Shown here: piece after piece, positions 1 through 8,816 of the stretch
Numbering within the stretch: the stretch's first letter is position 1
Layout of the letters: each line of letters opens with the position of its first letter
DNA from: Lysinibacillus xylanilyticus
Lineage (GTDB): Bacteria > Bacillota > Bacilli > Bacillales_A > Planococcaceae
Assembly: GCF_001183605.1 (NCBI RefSeq)
Contig: NZ_LFXJ01000003.1
Span: 42,574 to 106,573, forward strand
Length of the DNA: 64,000 nt
Direction of reading: 5' to 3'
Notes under the pieces: model-generated
The model's input: the letters and a program-made list of their open reading frames with translations, nothing else
Told to the model about the DNA's origin: nothing
Database searches by the model: none
Program-made: the position numbers and the translations under genes

Positions 1-811
1 AATCGAACGGATTCGTCATTTAAAAAATCATGAGCATATGCCTAATAAAATGCCTGGTGGTGTGTACAAACCAGTTTTTGAAAATTTAAATGAAGTATCA
101 AGAGAACTAGCTGCACATGAGCAGGAACGTAAAAGATTAGAGATGATGCGCGAGGAATGGATCAGTAATGTCTCACACGATATGAAAACGCCCCTTGCCT
201 CGATTCGTGGTTATGCTGAGCTGCTGAATGATGGGAAAATGACTCCTGGTGAACAAACAGAATATGCTCAGATTATCGAAAAACAATCATTGCATATGCA
301 AGATTTATTGGATGATTTAAATTTAACTATGCGATTAAGACATCAGCAGCTTCCGCTCAGCTTAACCGAGGTAAATATGGTGCAATTTGTTCGTGAAATC
401 GTTATTGATACACTCAATACACCACAATATGAGCAAGCAAATATTGAATTTAATGCAACTAAAGATGTCATCAAGCATCACATTGACGAGCACTTTATGC
501 GACGAGCCGTGATGAATTTTTTACACAATGCATTGCTTCATAACCCTTCTGATGTTGCAGTCAATGTTCTTGTTGATGATACTTCTATTACAATTTCTGA
601 TAATGGTAAAGGCATTTCTGCCGAAGATCTTGAACATATTTTTGAGCGCTATTATCGAGGGACAAATACTGAACAAACACTTGGTACCGGGTTAGGTACT
701 GCTATTGCTAGAGATATTATTGAAGCGCACGGAGGAACTGTAACTATTACCTCTGAAGAACAACAAGGTACAACTGTCAGCATTCAGTTACAAGAAGGAG
801 AAAAGGAGTAG
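1..811 (+). CDS. Sensor histidine kinase, C-terminal part (5' end outside window)
   Basis: The reading frame is open from base 2 without a stop, so the ATG at 38 is probably internal and the N-terminal sensor and membrane part lies to the left. What is visible is a helical linker, the dimerisation/phosphoacceptor H-box (SNVSHDMKTPLASI), the N-box (RAVMNFLHNALLHNP), the G1 box (ISDNGKGIS) and the G2 box (GTGLGTAIA), in the order usual for HisKA-HATPase_c kinases. It would autophosphorylate on the H-box His and pass phosphate to a response regulator that is not in the window. It converges on the neighbouring ABC module, so it is not in one transcript with it, and the visible linker does not look like the compact BceS type. 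Confidence 0.93.
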   Translation, partial: IERIRHLKNHEHMPNKMPGGVYKPVFENLNEVSRELAAHEQERKRLEMMREEWISNVSHDMKTPLASIRGYAELLNDGKMTPGEQTEYAQIIEKQSLHMQDLLDDLNLTMRLRHQQLPLSLTEVNMVQFVREIVIDTLNTPQYEQANIEFNATKDVIKHHIDEHFMRRAVMNFLHNALLHNPSDVAVNVLVDDTSITISDNGKGISAEDLEHIFERYYRGTNTEQTLGTGLGTAIARDIIEAHGGTVTITSEEQQGTTVSIQLQEGEKE

Positions 812-840
812 CCCGTTACTAGGGACTACTCCTTTTTCTT
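803..840. terminator. Bidirectional intrinsic terminator
   Basis: The arms 804-813 and 822-833 pair with one bulge (GGAGTAG / CTACTCC), followed by TTTTTCTT. The hairpin overlaps the kinase stop codon and sits directly before the stop of the convergent yxeA-like gene, so it can end transcription from both sides. Confidence 0.75.
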
Positions 841-1201
841 ATTTCTTCATTAGCTCCTGTACTTTTTTAGGTAGCTCATGGAATTTTACTTCATCATATG
901 ATGTAACTTCCGTTTCTTTTTTTACATAAAGCTTCATGTATGCATCATGGCGTAAATTTTTCTGAGCTGAAAACTTTAATGTTTGCTCTTTACCGTTTTC
1001 GTCATAAGCAGGTATCTCGTACCAATACGATTTCATAATTTCTCCACTATCTAGCTTATATTCCTCTACATCACCATCAGTAGTGATATGAACATAGTAT
1101 GCTTCTTTATTTAAACGGTTAAAATCTACGGTCATCAGAACAACAAGACCTGCTACGAACAATAAGAACAATACTCCTATACCTGCGAAAACCTTTTTCA
1201 T
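839..1201 (-). CDS. yxeA: YxeA-family small exported/membrane-anchored protein
   Basis: A 120-residue protein starting at MKKVFAG, behind an AGGGGA ribosome site and only a few bases after the permease stop. The frame extends upstream, but that part overlaps the permease gene. One hydrophobic N-terminal segment (about residues 5-24) could be a signal peptide or anchor, followed by a small charged domain with the spacing typical of the YxeA family (DUF1093). In Bacillus subtilis yxeA is the last gene of the yxdJKLM-yxeA antimicrobial-peptide-response operon, and the same order (ATPase, permease, YxeA) is kept here. The biochemical role of YxeA is unknown; assignment rests on sequence style plus context. 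Confidence 0.82.
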   Translation of the reverse strand: MKKVFAGIGVLFLLFVAGLVVLMTVDFNRLNKEAYYVHITTDGDVEEYKLDSGEIMKSYWYEIPAYDENGKEQTLKFSAQKNLRHDAYMKLYVKKETEVTSYDEVKFHELPKKVQELMKK

Positions 1202-1202
1202 A

Positions 1203-3071
1203 TTAATTCCCCTGTCTAATAATTTTATAGAATGAACGAACTGTAAAGATATAATATACGCCGTAAATTGCTGAATAAGCAATCATCCACAGTATTACTG
1301 GTTTAGTTATATCCATACCAAATAGCTGTGAAAAGGCTAGTAGCGCAAATGCACTATGGACGATGCCGACAACGAGTGGTGCACTAAAGATAACGGCAAC
1401 CTGCCCTGCAACTGTTTTTAATATTTGTTTTTTGTTAACACCGATTTTATTTAAAATTGCATATTTAGGCTGATCTTCCTCTGCCTCTGTTAAAACTTTG
1501 AAGTAAATAATACTTCCTGTCGCTGCTAAAAATACTAATCCTAAAAAGCTTCCTACAAACAATAGTGATCCTACAGTAGCTAAACCATCCTCATAACTTT
1601 GCGGAACACTTGAAAACCCTTCCTGCTGTTCAGCTGATAGTTGCTTGTAAATTTCCTTTGAAATTGCCTGTTGCTTCAAGTCATTATCCATACCAACTAC
1701 CTGCATTTTAACACCTTCTGCATTTGTTGCAGCGAACACTTTATCATTAACTACGAGGACTGTCCCAGCTGGAATAAAGTTTAATACACTCTCTGTATAC
1801 ATTTTATCAACATGGAATGATTCCCCGTTCTCCAATTTAAACTCTTCACCCGTAAAATCATGTGAAAAACGTTCATCGAAGCTTGCATCAAGTAAAACTG
1901 TTGAACCATTTGCAATGTGCAGTTCTTCATCTTTCCCCTGCAATTTTGCTAAACGATTATAGTCAGATTCCTTTAATAATGTATATTCAAAAAATGAATA
2001 TTCATTATCCACGCGTAAATTTTTCACAGAAAGCGATTCGTTGTATAAGACGTCTTCTTGAGAAAATTTCACCGTATCGCCCTTCCACATAAATGTGTTA
2101 GGTAGCATTTGACGTACACTGGCCTCCGCATTGTAGTACATTCCGAAAACGCCGCCACCTGCTGTAATCGTAGTTGCACTTAAAATAGCGATGATTGAAA
2201 GAGATTTAGCATTTGCTCGAATACGGTACAATAATTGCGATACACCAATTAAATTCAAGCCTTTCCATGACCAAGAAGTTGCTTTTTTCAACGCTGTTAA
2301 CACAAATACGCTAACACTATGGAATAATAAATATGTCCCTGCAATTGTCATACCTATAACCATTAATGGAGTACCTAGTATAGTGAAGAATCTCCAAATA
2401 TTACTCGTAAAGATTTCTGAAGACGCTGTATAATAACCAAATGCAAGTAACGCTGTCCCAAGAATAGCTGTTAAAATCGATGCACGTGGAATTTTCTCTC
2501 CTTGCTTCTCTGCATGGAACAGGTCAATCAATTTAAATTGATAGATAACACGATAGCCCTGTAAAGATGTGAATAAAAATAGTAGCGTAAAAATTCCTGC
2601 TGTATTTACTAGAGCCTCCGTGGAAAATGTTAAACTCCCTACAACCTCATAGCCCATCAAACGTACTAAAATCATTAATAAACCTTGAGACATAAAGAAT
2701 CCAAGAACAATTCCTAGTATTAGAGAAACAAAACCGATTACTAAATTCTCAAAAAAGAGCATTAAGCCAATTTTCTGCTTACGCACACCTAGAAGTGAGT
2801 AAAGTGCAACTTCCTTTTTTCGTTTTTTCATAAAAAACGAATTAGAATATGCCATAAAGATGATGATAAAGAATAATAGCACAACGGATGATGCACTCAT
2901 CAATCCTTTAATTTGCTGTGATGATTGTTTTAAGGCTGAAAGATCATCATTATATTTCAGCGTCACAAACGTGAAGTAGATGACGATACTAAAAACCATT
3001 GAGGCTATATATAAAAAGTAGTTCGACAAATTGCGCTGAATATTTTTACGCGCTAAACTAAATAACGTCAT
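1203..3071 (-). CDS. BceB/YxdM-type ABC transporter permease (FtsX family)
   Basis: 622 residues with a transmembrane segment near the N-terminus, a group of helices up to about residue 310, a large extracellular domain of about 200 residues (roughly 310-500), and three C-terminal helices. This is the layout of BceB-type permeases, whose big outer domain senses or handles antimicrobial peptides that bind cell-wall precursors. The segment MKKRKKEVALYSLLGVRKQK is typical of FtsX-like permeases. It overlaps the ATPase gene by 14 bp and has its own GGAGG ribosome site, so it is translated with it. Known members give resistance to peptides such as bacitracin or LL-37-like peptides; the substrate here is not determinable. 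Confidence 0.93.
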   Translation of the reverse strand: MTLFSLARKNIQRNLSNYFLYIASMVFSIVIYFTFVTLKYNDDLSALKQSSQQIKGLMSASSVVLLFFIIIFMAYSNSFFMKKRKKEVALYSLLGVRKQKIGLMLFFENLVIGFVSLILGIVLGFFMSQGLLMILVRLMGYEVVGSLTFSTEALVNTAGIFTLLFLFTSLQGYRVIYQFKLIDLFHAEKQGEKIPRASILTAILGTALLAFGYYTASSEIFTSNIWRFFTILGTPLMVIGMTIAGTYLLFHSVSVFVLTALKKATSWSWKGLNLIGVSQLLYRIRANAKSLSIIAILSATTITAGGGVFGMYYNAEASVRQMLPNTFMWKGDTVKFSQEDVLYNESLSVKNLRVDNEYSFFEYTLLKESDYNRLAKLQGKDEELHIANGSTVLLDASFDERFSHDFTGEEFKLENGESFHVDKMYTESVLNFIPAGTVLVVNDKVFAATNAEGVKMQVVGMDNDLKQQAISKEIYKQLSAEQQEGFSSVPQSYEDGLATVGSLLFVGSFLGLVFLAATGSIIYFKVLTEAEEDQPKYAILNKIGVNKKQILKTVAGQVAVIFSAPLVVGIVHSAFALLAFSQLFGMDITKPVILWMIAYSAIYGVYYIFTVRSFYKIIRQGN

Positions 3072-3825
3072 TTACTCCACCTCCGATGCCAGCAAGCACC
3101 TGTAAAATCTCTTGGAAAAATTGCTTTCTTGTTTGAGTACCACGATGAATTTCCTTAGAAAGCTGTCCATCCTGAATGAAAATAATACGCTGGCAGAAGC
3201 TTGCTGCGAATGCATCATGCGTAACCATCATAATAGTGGCCGCTTGAGAATTATTCAGATCACTTAAACTTTCAAGCAAGTCTGTTGCTGATTTTGAATC
3301 AAGAGCACCTGTTGGCTCATCCGCAAAAATTAATTTCGGCTCTGTAACTAATGCACGTGATGATGCTGTACGTTGTTTTTGCCCACCTGAAATTTGATAT
3401 GGGTATTTATCGAGTAACTCTTTTATCCCAAACAGTGTAGCTATGCGTTCTACCTTTGCGTTAATTGCCTTTGTTGGCACTTTTGCAATCGCAAGCGGCA
3501 GTACGATATTTTCGCGAACTGTTAATGAATCGAGTAAGTTATAGTCTTGGAAGATAAAGCCTAGATTATCGCGACGAAAATCTGCTAACTCTGCATCCTT
3601 CATGCGCGCTAAATTTGTATCTCCAATAATGATTTCACCAGTCGTTGGTGTATCAATTGTCGCTAACACATTTAGTAGCGTCGATTTCCCAGCCCCTGAA
3701 GGCCCCATTACACCAACAAACTCTCCTTTTTCTACTTCAAATGATATATTCGATAGCGCTGTAAATGTATTTGCGCCTTTGCCGTAAGTCTTTTCAACAT
3801 TTTGTACCTTTAATAATGGCGTCAT
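3058..3825 (-). CDS. BceA/YxdL-type ABC transporter ATP-binding protein
   Basis: 255 residues with Walker [11 protein letters not shown]-loop [14 protein letters not shown], signature [15 protein letters not shown] and Walker [13 protein letters not shown], the pattern of MacB/BceA-type ATPases that partner FtsX-like permeases. It starts behind AAGAGGTG and is the first gene of the ATPase-permease-yxeA unit. In Bacillus such modules are normally switched on by a BceRS-type two-component system located beside them. No response regulator is present on this side, so the controlling pair is either to the left of the window (the converging kinase may belong to it) or elsewhere. Confidence 0.94.
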   Translation of the reverse strand: MTPLLKVQNVEKTYGKGANTFTALSNISFEVEKGEFVGVMGPSGAGKSTLLNVLATIDTPTTGEIIIGDTNLARMKDAELADFRRDNLGFIFQDYNLLDSLTVRENIVLPLAIAKVPTKAINAKVERIATLFGIKELLDKYPYQISGGQKQRTASSRALVTEPKLIFADEPTGALDSKSATDLLESLSDLNNSQAATIMMVTHDAFAASFCQRIIFIQDGQLSKEIHRGTQTRKQFFQEILQVLAGIGGGVNDVI

Positions 3826-3926
3826 AAACGCTCACCTCTTCTTTCTGACTTTAGTATACCCCCCCAAACTTACAGCAAATTTGTCGCAAGCTTACAACAA
3901 CCTTAAATCGTCATCATAAATGAGGG

Positions 3927-4142
3927 GTTGATTTCCGTTCCAACTGGGGTTCATTCTGTGCGAAGCGTAGTGCAACGAAGCGACAGCAAAAGGGGTTCAT
4001 CTGTGCGAAAGCGAAGCGGCAGCGGCAACAGCACCGATGTTGGTCACAAAGGCGTTATCACAGGACGTGATGATTTTAGCCTTCGTTCCTCTATGTGCTC
4101 GCCCCCAAGGAGTCGCCCAGTCTTCATTCCAATCAACCTATC
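3927..4142. repeat. Dispersed intergenic repeat, family A (copy 1), with inserted hairpin modules
   Basis: Starts with GTTGATTTCCGTTCC and ends with a CCAATCAAC-type end, the inverted counterpart of the start. The same ends occur near 8112, 28290, 46235 (reverse orientation) and 50552. Between the ends lie two GTGCGAA..CGGCAGC modules and a nested stem-loop at 4049-4083 (outer AAGGC/GCCTT, inner ATCAC/GTGAT). No convincing protein is encoded. The stretch 3826-3926 before it holds only the upstream region of the ATPase gene. Confidence 0.7.
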
Positions 4143-5085
4143 CTCATGACAGGAGTTTTAACAAAATGTCATCCAACTTTTTAGTTATTCGGGCACTTTC
4201 AAGAATTATCGACTAACTTTTAATCTTTATCGATTAACTTTCACGTTTTATCAACCAACTTCTGAACTTTATCGACTTCCAACTGCCAAAGAGCAAAAAA
4301 AGATTCACACACAAAACTGTGCGTGAATCCTTTTACTTTATTATGTCTCCCGGTCTCCACTCCAATCAACCTATCCTCATGACAGGAGTTTTAACAAAAT
4401 GTCATCCAACTTTTTAGTTATTCGGGCACTTTCAAGAATTATCGACTAACTTTTAATCTTTATCGATTAACTTTCACGTTTTATCAACCAACTTCTGAAC
4501 TTTATCGACTTCCAACTGCCAAAGAGCAAAAAAAGATTCACACACAAAACTGTGCGTGAATCCTTTTACTTTATTATGTCTCCCGGTCTCCACTCCAATC
4601 AACCTATCCTCATGACAGGAGTTTTAACAAAATGTCATCCAACTTTTTAGTTATTCGGGCACTTTCAAGAATTATCGACTAACTTTTAATCTTTATCGAT
4701 TAACTTTCACGTTTTATCAACCAACTTCTGAACTTTATCGACTTCCAACTGCCAAAGAGCAAAAAAAGATTCACACACAAAACTGTGCGTGAATCCTTTT
4801 ACTTTATTATGTCTCCCGGTCTCCACTCCAATCAACCTATCCTCATGACAGGAGTTTTAACAAAATGTCATCCAACTTTTTAGTTATTCGGGCACTTTCA
4901 AGAATTATCGACTAACTTTTAATCTTTATCGACTAACTTTCACGATTTATCAACCAACTTTTGAATTTTATCGACTAACTTTCACGATTTATCAACCAAC
5001 TTTTAATCTTTATCGACATCTACCTGCCAAAGAACAAAAAAAGATTCACACACAAAACTGTGCGTGAATCCATTTACTTTATTAT
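4131..5085. repeat. Tandem repeat, 233-bp unit, three full copies plus a diverged fourth
   Basis: The unit starting AATCAACCTATCCTCATGAC begins at 4131, 4364, 4597 and 4830, an exact 233-bp period; the first three copies look identical by eye. The fourth is longer and diverged, with an extra stretch of the internal ~20-bp motif (TTATCGACTAACTTTCACG-like). Each unit contains a hairpin (GATTCACACACA / TGTGCGTGAATC) that, read on the minus strand, is followed by a T-run and is the likely terminator of the glutathione peroxidase gene. A single related copy lies at about 52850-52998. Confidence 0.93.
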
Positions 5086-5555
5086 GCTAATGCTTTTTTT
5101 ATCTCATCCTCAAAGCTACTTGGCTTATCCGCTGATCCATAACGTCCAACAACCTCGCCATTGCGATTCACAAGGAATTTTGTGAAATTCCACTTTATGC
5201 CGTTGCCGAGAAAACCTTTTGAATGGGATGTTAAATGGTCAAAAATAGGGTGTGCATCCTTACCATTAACTTTCACTATTTCATGCATAGGGAACGTCAC
5301 CCCATATGTCAAACGACATTGTGATGCCGCTTCCTCAGCAGTCGCAACTTCTTGCTTAAACTGATTTGATGGGAAGCCAAGCACAACAAGGCCTTCATCT
5401 TGATACTTTTTATATAGACCTTCTAATTCCTCAAACTGTGGTGTAAAGCCACATTTGGAAGCCGTATTAACAATTAACATTGCCTTACCCTTATAACGAT
5501 CTAAGCTATATTCAGTACCATCTTCTAAAGCAACCTGAATGTCGTACATGCTCAT
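5082..5555 (-). CDS. bsaA: Glutathione peroxidase-family thiol peroxidase (BsaA-like)
   Basis: 157 residues, normal length for bacterial GPx. The catalytic cysteine is Cys35 in NTASKCGFTPQ, followed by the Gln-containing FPSNQF and the Trp/Asn-containing KWNFTKFLV motifs, so the Cys-Gln-Trp-Asn set is complete. Bacterial Cys-type enzymes usually reduce hydroperoxides using thioredoxin or bacillithiol-type thiols in the cytosol. Start is the first ATG, 9 bases after AGGAGG. It lies 18 bp downstream of the flavoprotein gene and is the last gene of a three-gene unit, consistent with a thiol-redox role. Its terminator hairpin is inside the 233-bp repeat. Confidence 0.95.
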   Translation of the reverse strand: MSMYDIQVALEDGTEYSLDRYKGKAMLIVNTASKCGFTPQFEELEGLYKKYQDEGLVVLGFPSNQFKQEVATAEEAASQCRLTYGVTFPMHEIVKVNGKDAHPIFDHLTSHSKGFLGNGIKWNFTKFLVNRNGEVVGRYGSADKPSSFEDEIKKALA

Positions 5556-5573
5556 TTCAAATAACCTCCTATG

Positions 5574-6908
5574 TTATAAACGCGCATTTTTTCTGGCAAC
5601 CTGCTGTAGGGGATCCCAAACACCATTGAATGGAGGCGCATAGGCTAAATCTAAATCTAGTAAATCTGGTAATGTCATTTTATTGTATAAGGCTGTTGCA
5701 AACACATCGATCCGTTTATCAACACCTGCGGGTCCAACAATTTGTGCTCCTAAAAGCTGTTGATCTCGTTTACGAACAACAATTTTAATAAACATCCGTT
5801 GAGCACCTGGATAATAGCCTGCAATATGGCGGGCAGATAATTTAAATGCCTCATATTCAAAACCTAGCTCTTTAGCATTGCGCTCATTAATACCTGTCGT
5901 GGCGATCGTTAAATTGAAAAACTTTAAGATTGAAGTACCTACAATACCACTAAACGGCGCAGACTTACCCGACATATTGAGTCCTGCTAAACGACCTTGT
6001 TTATTAGCTGTCGTGCCAAGAGGTATATAATCTAAGCGTTCCTTTACAATATTAAAATGCGTTGCACAATCTCCCGCAGCATAAATATTTTCAACAGATG
6101 TCTCTAAATGTCGATTGACGATGACTGCACCATTTTTAGCTAATGCAATGCCTGTTCCCTCTAAAAATTGTGTATTCGGTTTAATCCCCACAGCCATAAT
6201 GACTAAATCTGTTTCAAATGTGCCATTGTCCGTAATAACACGTTCAACACGGTGATTGCCCTCAAACGCTTCTACTTTTGTATTTAGCACAAGCTCGATG
6301 TCGTTCTTTTTCGCTTCCTCATGAACATGTTGCGCAAACTCTTCGTCTAGAATTCTTGCAACATAGCTACCTCGTTGAATCAATCTTACCTTTTTGCCGC
6401 AAGCGTGTATCGTTTCGGCCATCTCTAGCCCAATATAGCCTGCACCTATAATCGTTACATTTTCTATATCTGACGTTAAATCAGCTAGCAAATCCTCTAG
6501 CTGAGGTATTGTTTTCACCGTGTGTATACCCGTTAAATCTGAACCCTTCTCCACAGGCATAATAGGGTCTGCACCTGTTGCAATAAGTAGCTTATCATAG
6601 GGAAATTCAAATGATTCTCCAGACGACTGCGTTCCAAAAACAAGTTTCTTGTCTACATCAATTCCGTTAACCTCATGACCAACACGGGCATCAATACGAT
6701 ACTTATCACGAAACGTTTCTACATCTCTTGCTATAAGCCGCTTTGTCGATGAAATACGCCCATCTACAACATAGGGCAAGCCACACTGCCCATATGAATA
6801 AATAAATCCACGTTCTACAGATGTAATCTCTGCTCCTGGTACATTTCGATATATTTCCATTGCTGCTGACATTCCGGCAGCATCTCCTCCGATGATTACG
6901 TATTTCAT
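5574..6908 (-). CDS. FAD-dependent CoA-disulfide reductase / NADH oxidase-like protein
   Basis: 444 residues. An N-terminal FAD site (IIGGDAAGMSAA), a single redox cysteine Cys42 in YSYGQCGLPYVV, a second nucleotide site (VTIIGAGYIGLEMAE), the FAD-binding YAAGDCATHF segment and a C-terminal dimerisation domain match the CoA-disulfide reductase / NADH oxidase group, in which Cys42-43 cycles as a mixed disulfide with CoA. It probably uses NAD(P)H to reduce disulfides or oxygen. It is followed 18 bp later by a GPx-type peroxidase, so a joint role in peroxide and low-molecular-weight thiol homeostasis is likely. The exact substrate (CoA disulfide, persulfide or O2) cannot be fixed from sequence alone. 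Confidence 0.9.
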   Translation of the reverse strand: MKYVIIGGDAAGMSAAMEIYRNVPGAEITSVERGFIYSYGQCGLPYVVDGRISSTKRLIARDVETFRDKYRIDARVGHEVNGIDVDKKLVFGTQSSGESFEFPYDKLLIATGADPIMPVEKGSDLTGIHTVKTIPQLEDLLADLTSDIENVTIIGAGYIGLEMAETIHACGKKVRLIQRGSYVARILDEEFAQHVHEEAKKNDIELVLNTKVEAFEGNHRVERVITDNGTFETDLVIMAVGIKPNTQFLEGTGIALAKNGAVIVNRHLETSVENIYAAGDCATHFNIVKERLDYIPLGTTANKQGRLAGLNMSGKSAPFSGIVGTSILKFFNLTIATTGINERNAKELGFEYEAFKLSARHIAGYYPGAQRMFIKIVVRKRDQQLLGAQIVGPAGVDKRIDVFATALYNKMTLPDLLDLDLAYAPPFNGVWDPLQQVARKNARL

Positions 6909-6921
6909 CCAACAATCCCCC

Positions 6922-8067
6922 TTATTTTTTTCTCGTTGCTATTAAGCCTGCATAATAGTCCATAAATAAACGGCGTCTGCCTCCACTTACGATGATGCGT
7001 ATTACATGAATAGCAATAATCATCGTTAGAATAAAGTTCGCTATAAATGCTAGCAATGTAATGACAATTTGCAGCACATAAAATGGTGAATCCATATCTA
7101 ATTGGATATGGCCTAGCGTTGTTATAATCTTCGATGTACATACTACCACGAGAATGGCAATACAACGGCGCCATGATTGACTTACAATACTTTTGCCGTT
7201 TTCACTTACCATTGTAAAGCGCATAAACTTCATCCCTAATGTTGCACCGTTTGTAAAGCTTGGAACAACACCAAATAGCAACATATATAATGCAATTTTC
7301 ACTAAAAACTCGAACATACCACTATATCCTGTTACAGCATCAATTATGAATAAAATGAACTGTGCGATAATTAAATCTATTGCTAGTGCTAACAAAATTG
7401 ATAATGGCTTGACGATATCTTTTTCGACCATCTCTGCTGCTTTAGCCGCCACCTCTTCATGAGAAGGAAACAGCGCCCACACAACGGGAGCTAAAAAGAA
7501 CCCTAATAGTGCACCAACACTGTTAAGCATTAAATCATCCACATCAAAAATTCGATACGCACAATTAAAGATGCCATAAATCCCTGTAAATTGGGTTACC
7601 TCATAAAACAATGTTAACAAAAAGCTAAATAGAAATGCACGCTTCCAGTACTCCCTTTTTTTAAGAAAATAACGCAAGTATACACCAAATGGCATGAGCA
7701 GTAAGAAATTATAGAACGCCTGGAAAAAAGCAGCCTTTTTCGGTATATACATCCATGTTGATGGATCCGTCAGAACAATCCTACTATCCTTTAAAATATC
7801 AGTGACAAATTGAAAAGGATGTAAATTATAATGGACTGTATCTGGGGCTTGCAAAGAGCAAGTATCACGTGTTTCCGGGAAAGGCAGTAAAACTAGGCAT
7901 AATGCCGATAAAAAGTAAAAAATAAATGAGAACATAATAATGGTTTTGGATACAGATAAATAGCCATATTTCCGATACGTATAAATTAGCCAAGGTACAA
8001 ATAGTACAAAGGATGAGAAAATTGTTATTAAAAAAGCAACCATAATAGAATGTGTATAAACTGACAT
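6922..8067 (-). CDS. VanZ-like and RDD-domain membrane protein
   Basis: 381 residues, about nine hydrophobic segments. The N-terminal half has the VanZ arrangement (LLPFPETRD, HPFQFVTDIL, FLLLMPFGVYLRYFL, FDVDDLMLNSVGALLGF). The C-terminal part from about residue 225 is an RDD domain (ALAIDLIIAQFILF, then ATLGMKFMRFTMV). This VanZ-RDD fusion is common in Bacillaceae; its function is unknown, although VanZ itself gives low-level teicoplanin resistance. Start ATG lies behind AGAGGTG. The gene is 13 bp upstream of the flavoprotein gene and likely opens the three-gene unit. Confidence 0.88.
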   Translation of the reverse strand: MSVYTHSIMVAFLITIFSSFVLFVPWLIYTYRKYGYLSVSKTIIMFSFIFYFLSALCLVLLPFPETRDTCSLQAPDTVHYNLHPFQFVTDILKDSRIVLTDPSTWMYIPKKAAFFQAFYNFLLLMPFGVYLRYFLKKREYWKRAFLFSFLLTLFYEVTQFTGIYGIFNCAYRIFDVDDLMLNSVGALLGFFLAPVVWALFPSHEEVAAKAAEMVEKDIVKPLSILLALAIDLIIAQFILFIIDAVTGYSGMFEFLVKIALYMLLFGVVPSFTNGATLGMKFMRFTMVSENGKSIVSQSWRRCIAILVVVCTSKIITTLGHIQLDMDSPFYVLQIVITLLAFIANFILTMIIAIHVIRIIVSGGRRRLFMDYYAGLIATRKK

Positions 8068-8100
8068 ACAACACCTCTTCGTTTAAAAATCGGCTTTCAA

Positions 8101-8253
8101 CATAACGTGGGGTTGATTTCCGTTCCAGCTGGGGCTTTCCTGGGGGCGTCCGATGAGCCGCTTCGCTTCGCTGCAGGGTCTCATCTGTGACGCTAATCCC
8201 CAAGGAGTCGCCCAGCCTCCACTCCAATCAACTATATACAAGCATACGTTTTA
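8101..8253. repeat. Dispersed repeat family A (copy 2)
   Basis: Begins CATAACGTGGGGTTGATTTCC and ends CTCCAATCAAC...CATACGTTTTA. Read on the other strand the end gives ACGTATG...GTTGATTGGAGTGGA, so the two ends are imperfect inverted repeats of roughly 25 bp, as in a MITE. The interior holds GGGGGCGTCCGATGAGCCGC and a GGAGTCGCCCAG block shared with the other copies. No transposase is encoded. Confidence 0.7.
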
Positions 8254-8389
8254 AAAATATTATCCCTAACTTTTAATGATAAATTTAAAAATCCCCGTTT
8301 TATTTAAGTCTTAAGCTTAGTCTAACACTTCAACACAACACGAATATTTCACCAATCTTAAATAATTCTTAATTAGTGATGTAACGATC

Positions 8390-8683
8390 AATTATGCCTC
8401 GGCATAATTGCGTCCGGAATCGGCTTTGTGCTTAGGCCTGCAGATGTTTTTTGTGCGAAAGCGTAGCGGCAGCAACAGGATGAAGGTCAGTTAGTCGTTA
8501 TCGCAAGGATGCGATGATTTTAGGCTAACATCCTTTACTAACTCCTTTCCGATACTGTGACATCCGCCGGAGGCTTTAGGCCAAAACGATGTTGGTCACT
8601 CAGTCGTTGCCACAGGACGTGGCGTTCTTAGACTGAGTTCCTCTATTTCAGCGAATGTTTGGACATCTGCTGAAATAAGTTAA
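8390..8683. repeat. Dispersed repeat family C (copy 1) with two nested stem-loops
   Basis: Opens with a perfect palindrome AATTATGCC-TC-GGCATAATT (8390-8409), then GCGTCCGGAATCGG, a GTGCGAAAGCG..CGGCAGC module, and two nested hairpins. The first is at 8490-8529 (outer GTTAG/CTAAC, inner ATCGC/GCGAT, loop AAGGAT). The second is at 8598-8638 (outer ACTCAGTC/GACTGAGT, inner GCCAC/GTGGC, loop AGGAC). It ends with TTTCAGC...GCTGAAAT. Related blocks lie at 15288, 29994, 33787, 49579 and 63309. No gene was seen in 8068-8816. Confidence 0.75.
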
Positions 8684-8765
8684 AATTCCGCGTTGACTCC
8701 CAGGAGACAAACAAGAGTACACCAATGTAGCTCTTGCCTGCTCACGGAAAGAAAAGCGGAATTTT
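8682..8765. repeat. Inverted repeat around a spacer
   Basis: AAAATTCCGC at 8682-8691 is perfectly inverted at 8756-8765 (GCGGAATTTT), enclosing 64 bp. It joins the family C repeat to the region downstream of the 8817 gene. It may be part of the repeat element; there is no clear T-run that would make it a terminator. Confidence 0.4.
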
Positions 8766-8816
8766 ATCAAATAAGAAAATATTAATTTTTGTTGGAAAGG
8801 CTTTTACGCGATCATA

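Noticed and set aside
3928..4149. 73-codon open frame in the repeat region
   Set aside because: Lies inside the family A repeat and hairpin modules, no ribosome site, composition unlike proteins of the region.
7865..8227. 120-codon minus-strand frame
   Set aside because: Overlaps the start of the VanZ/RDD gene and runs through a family A repeat; shadow of the real gene.
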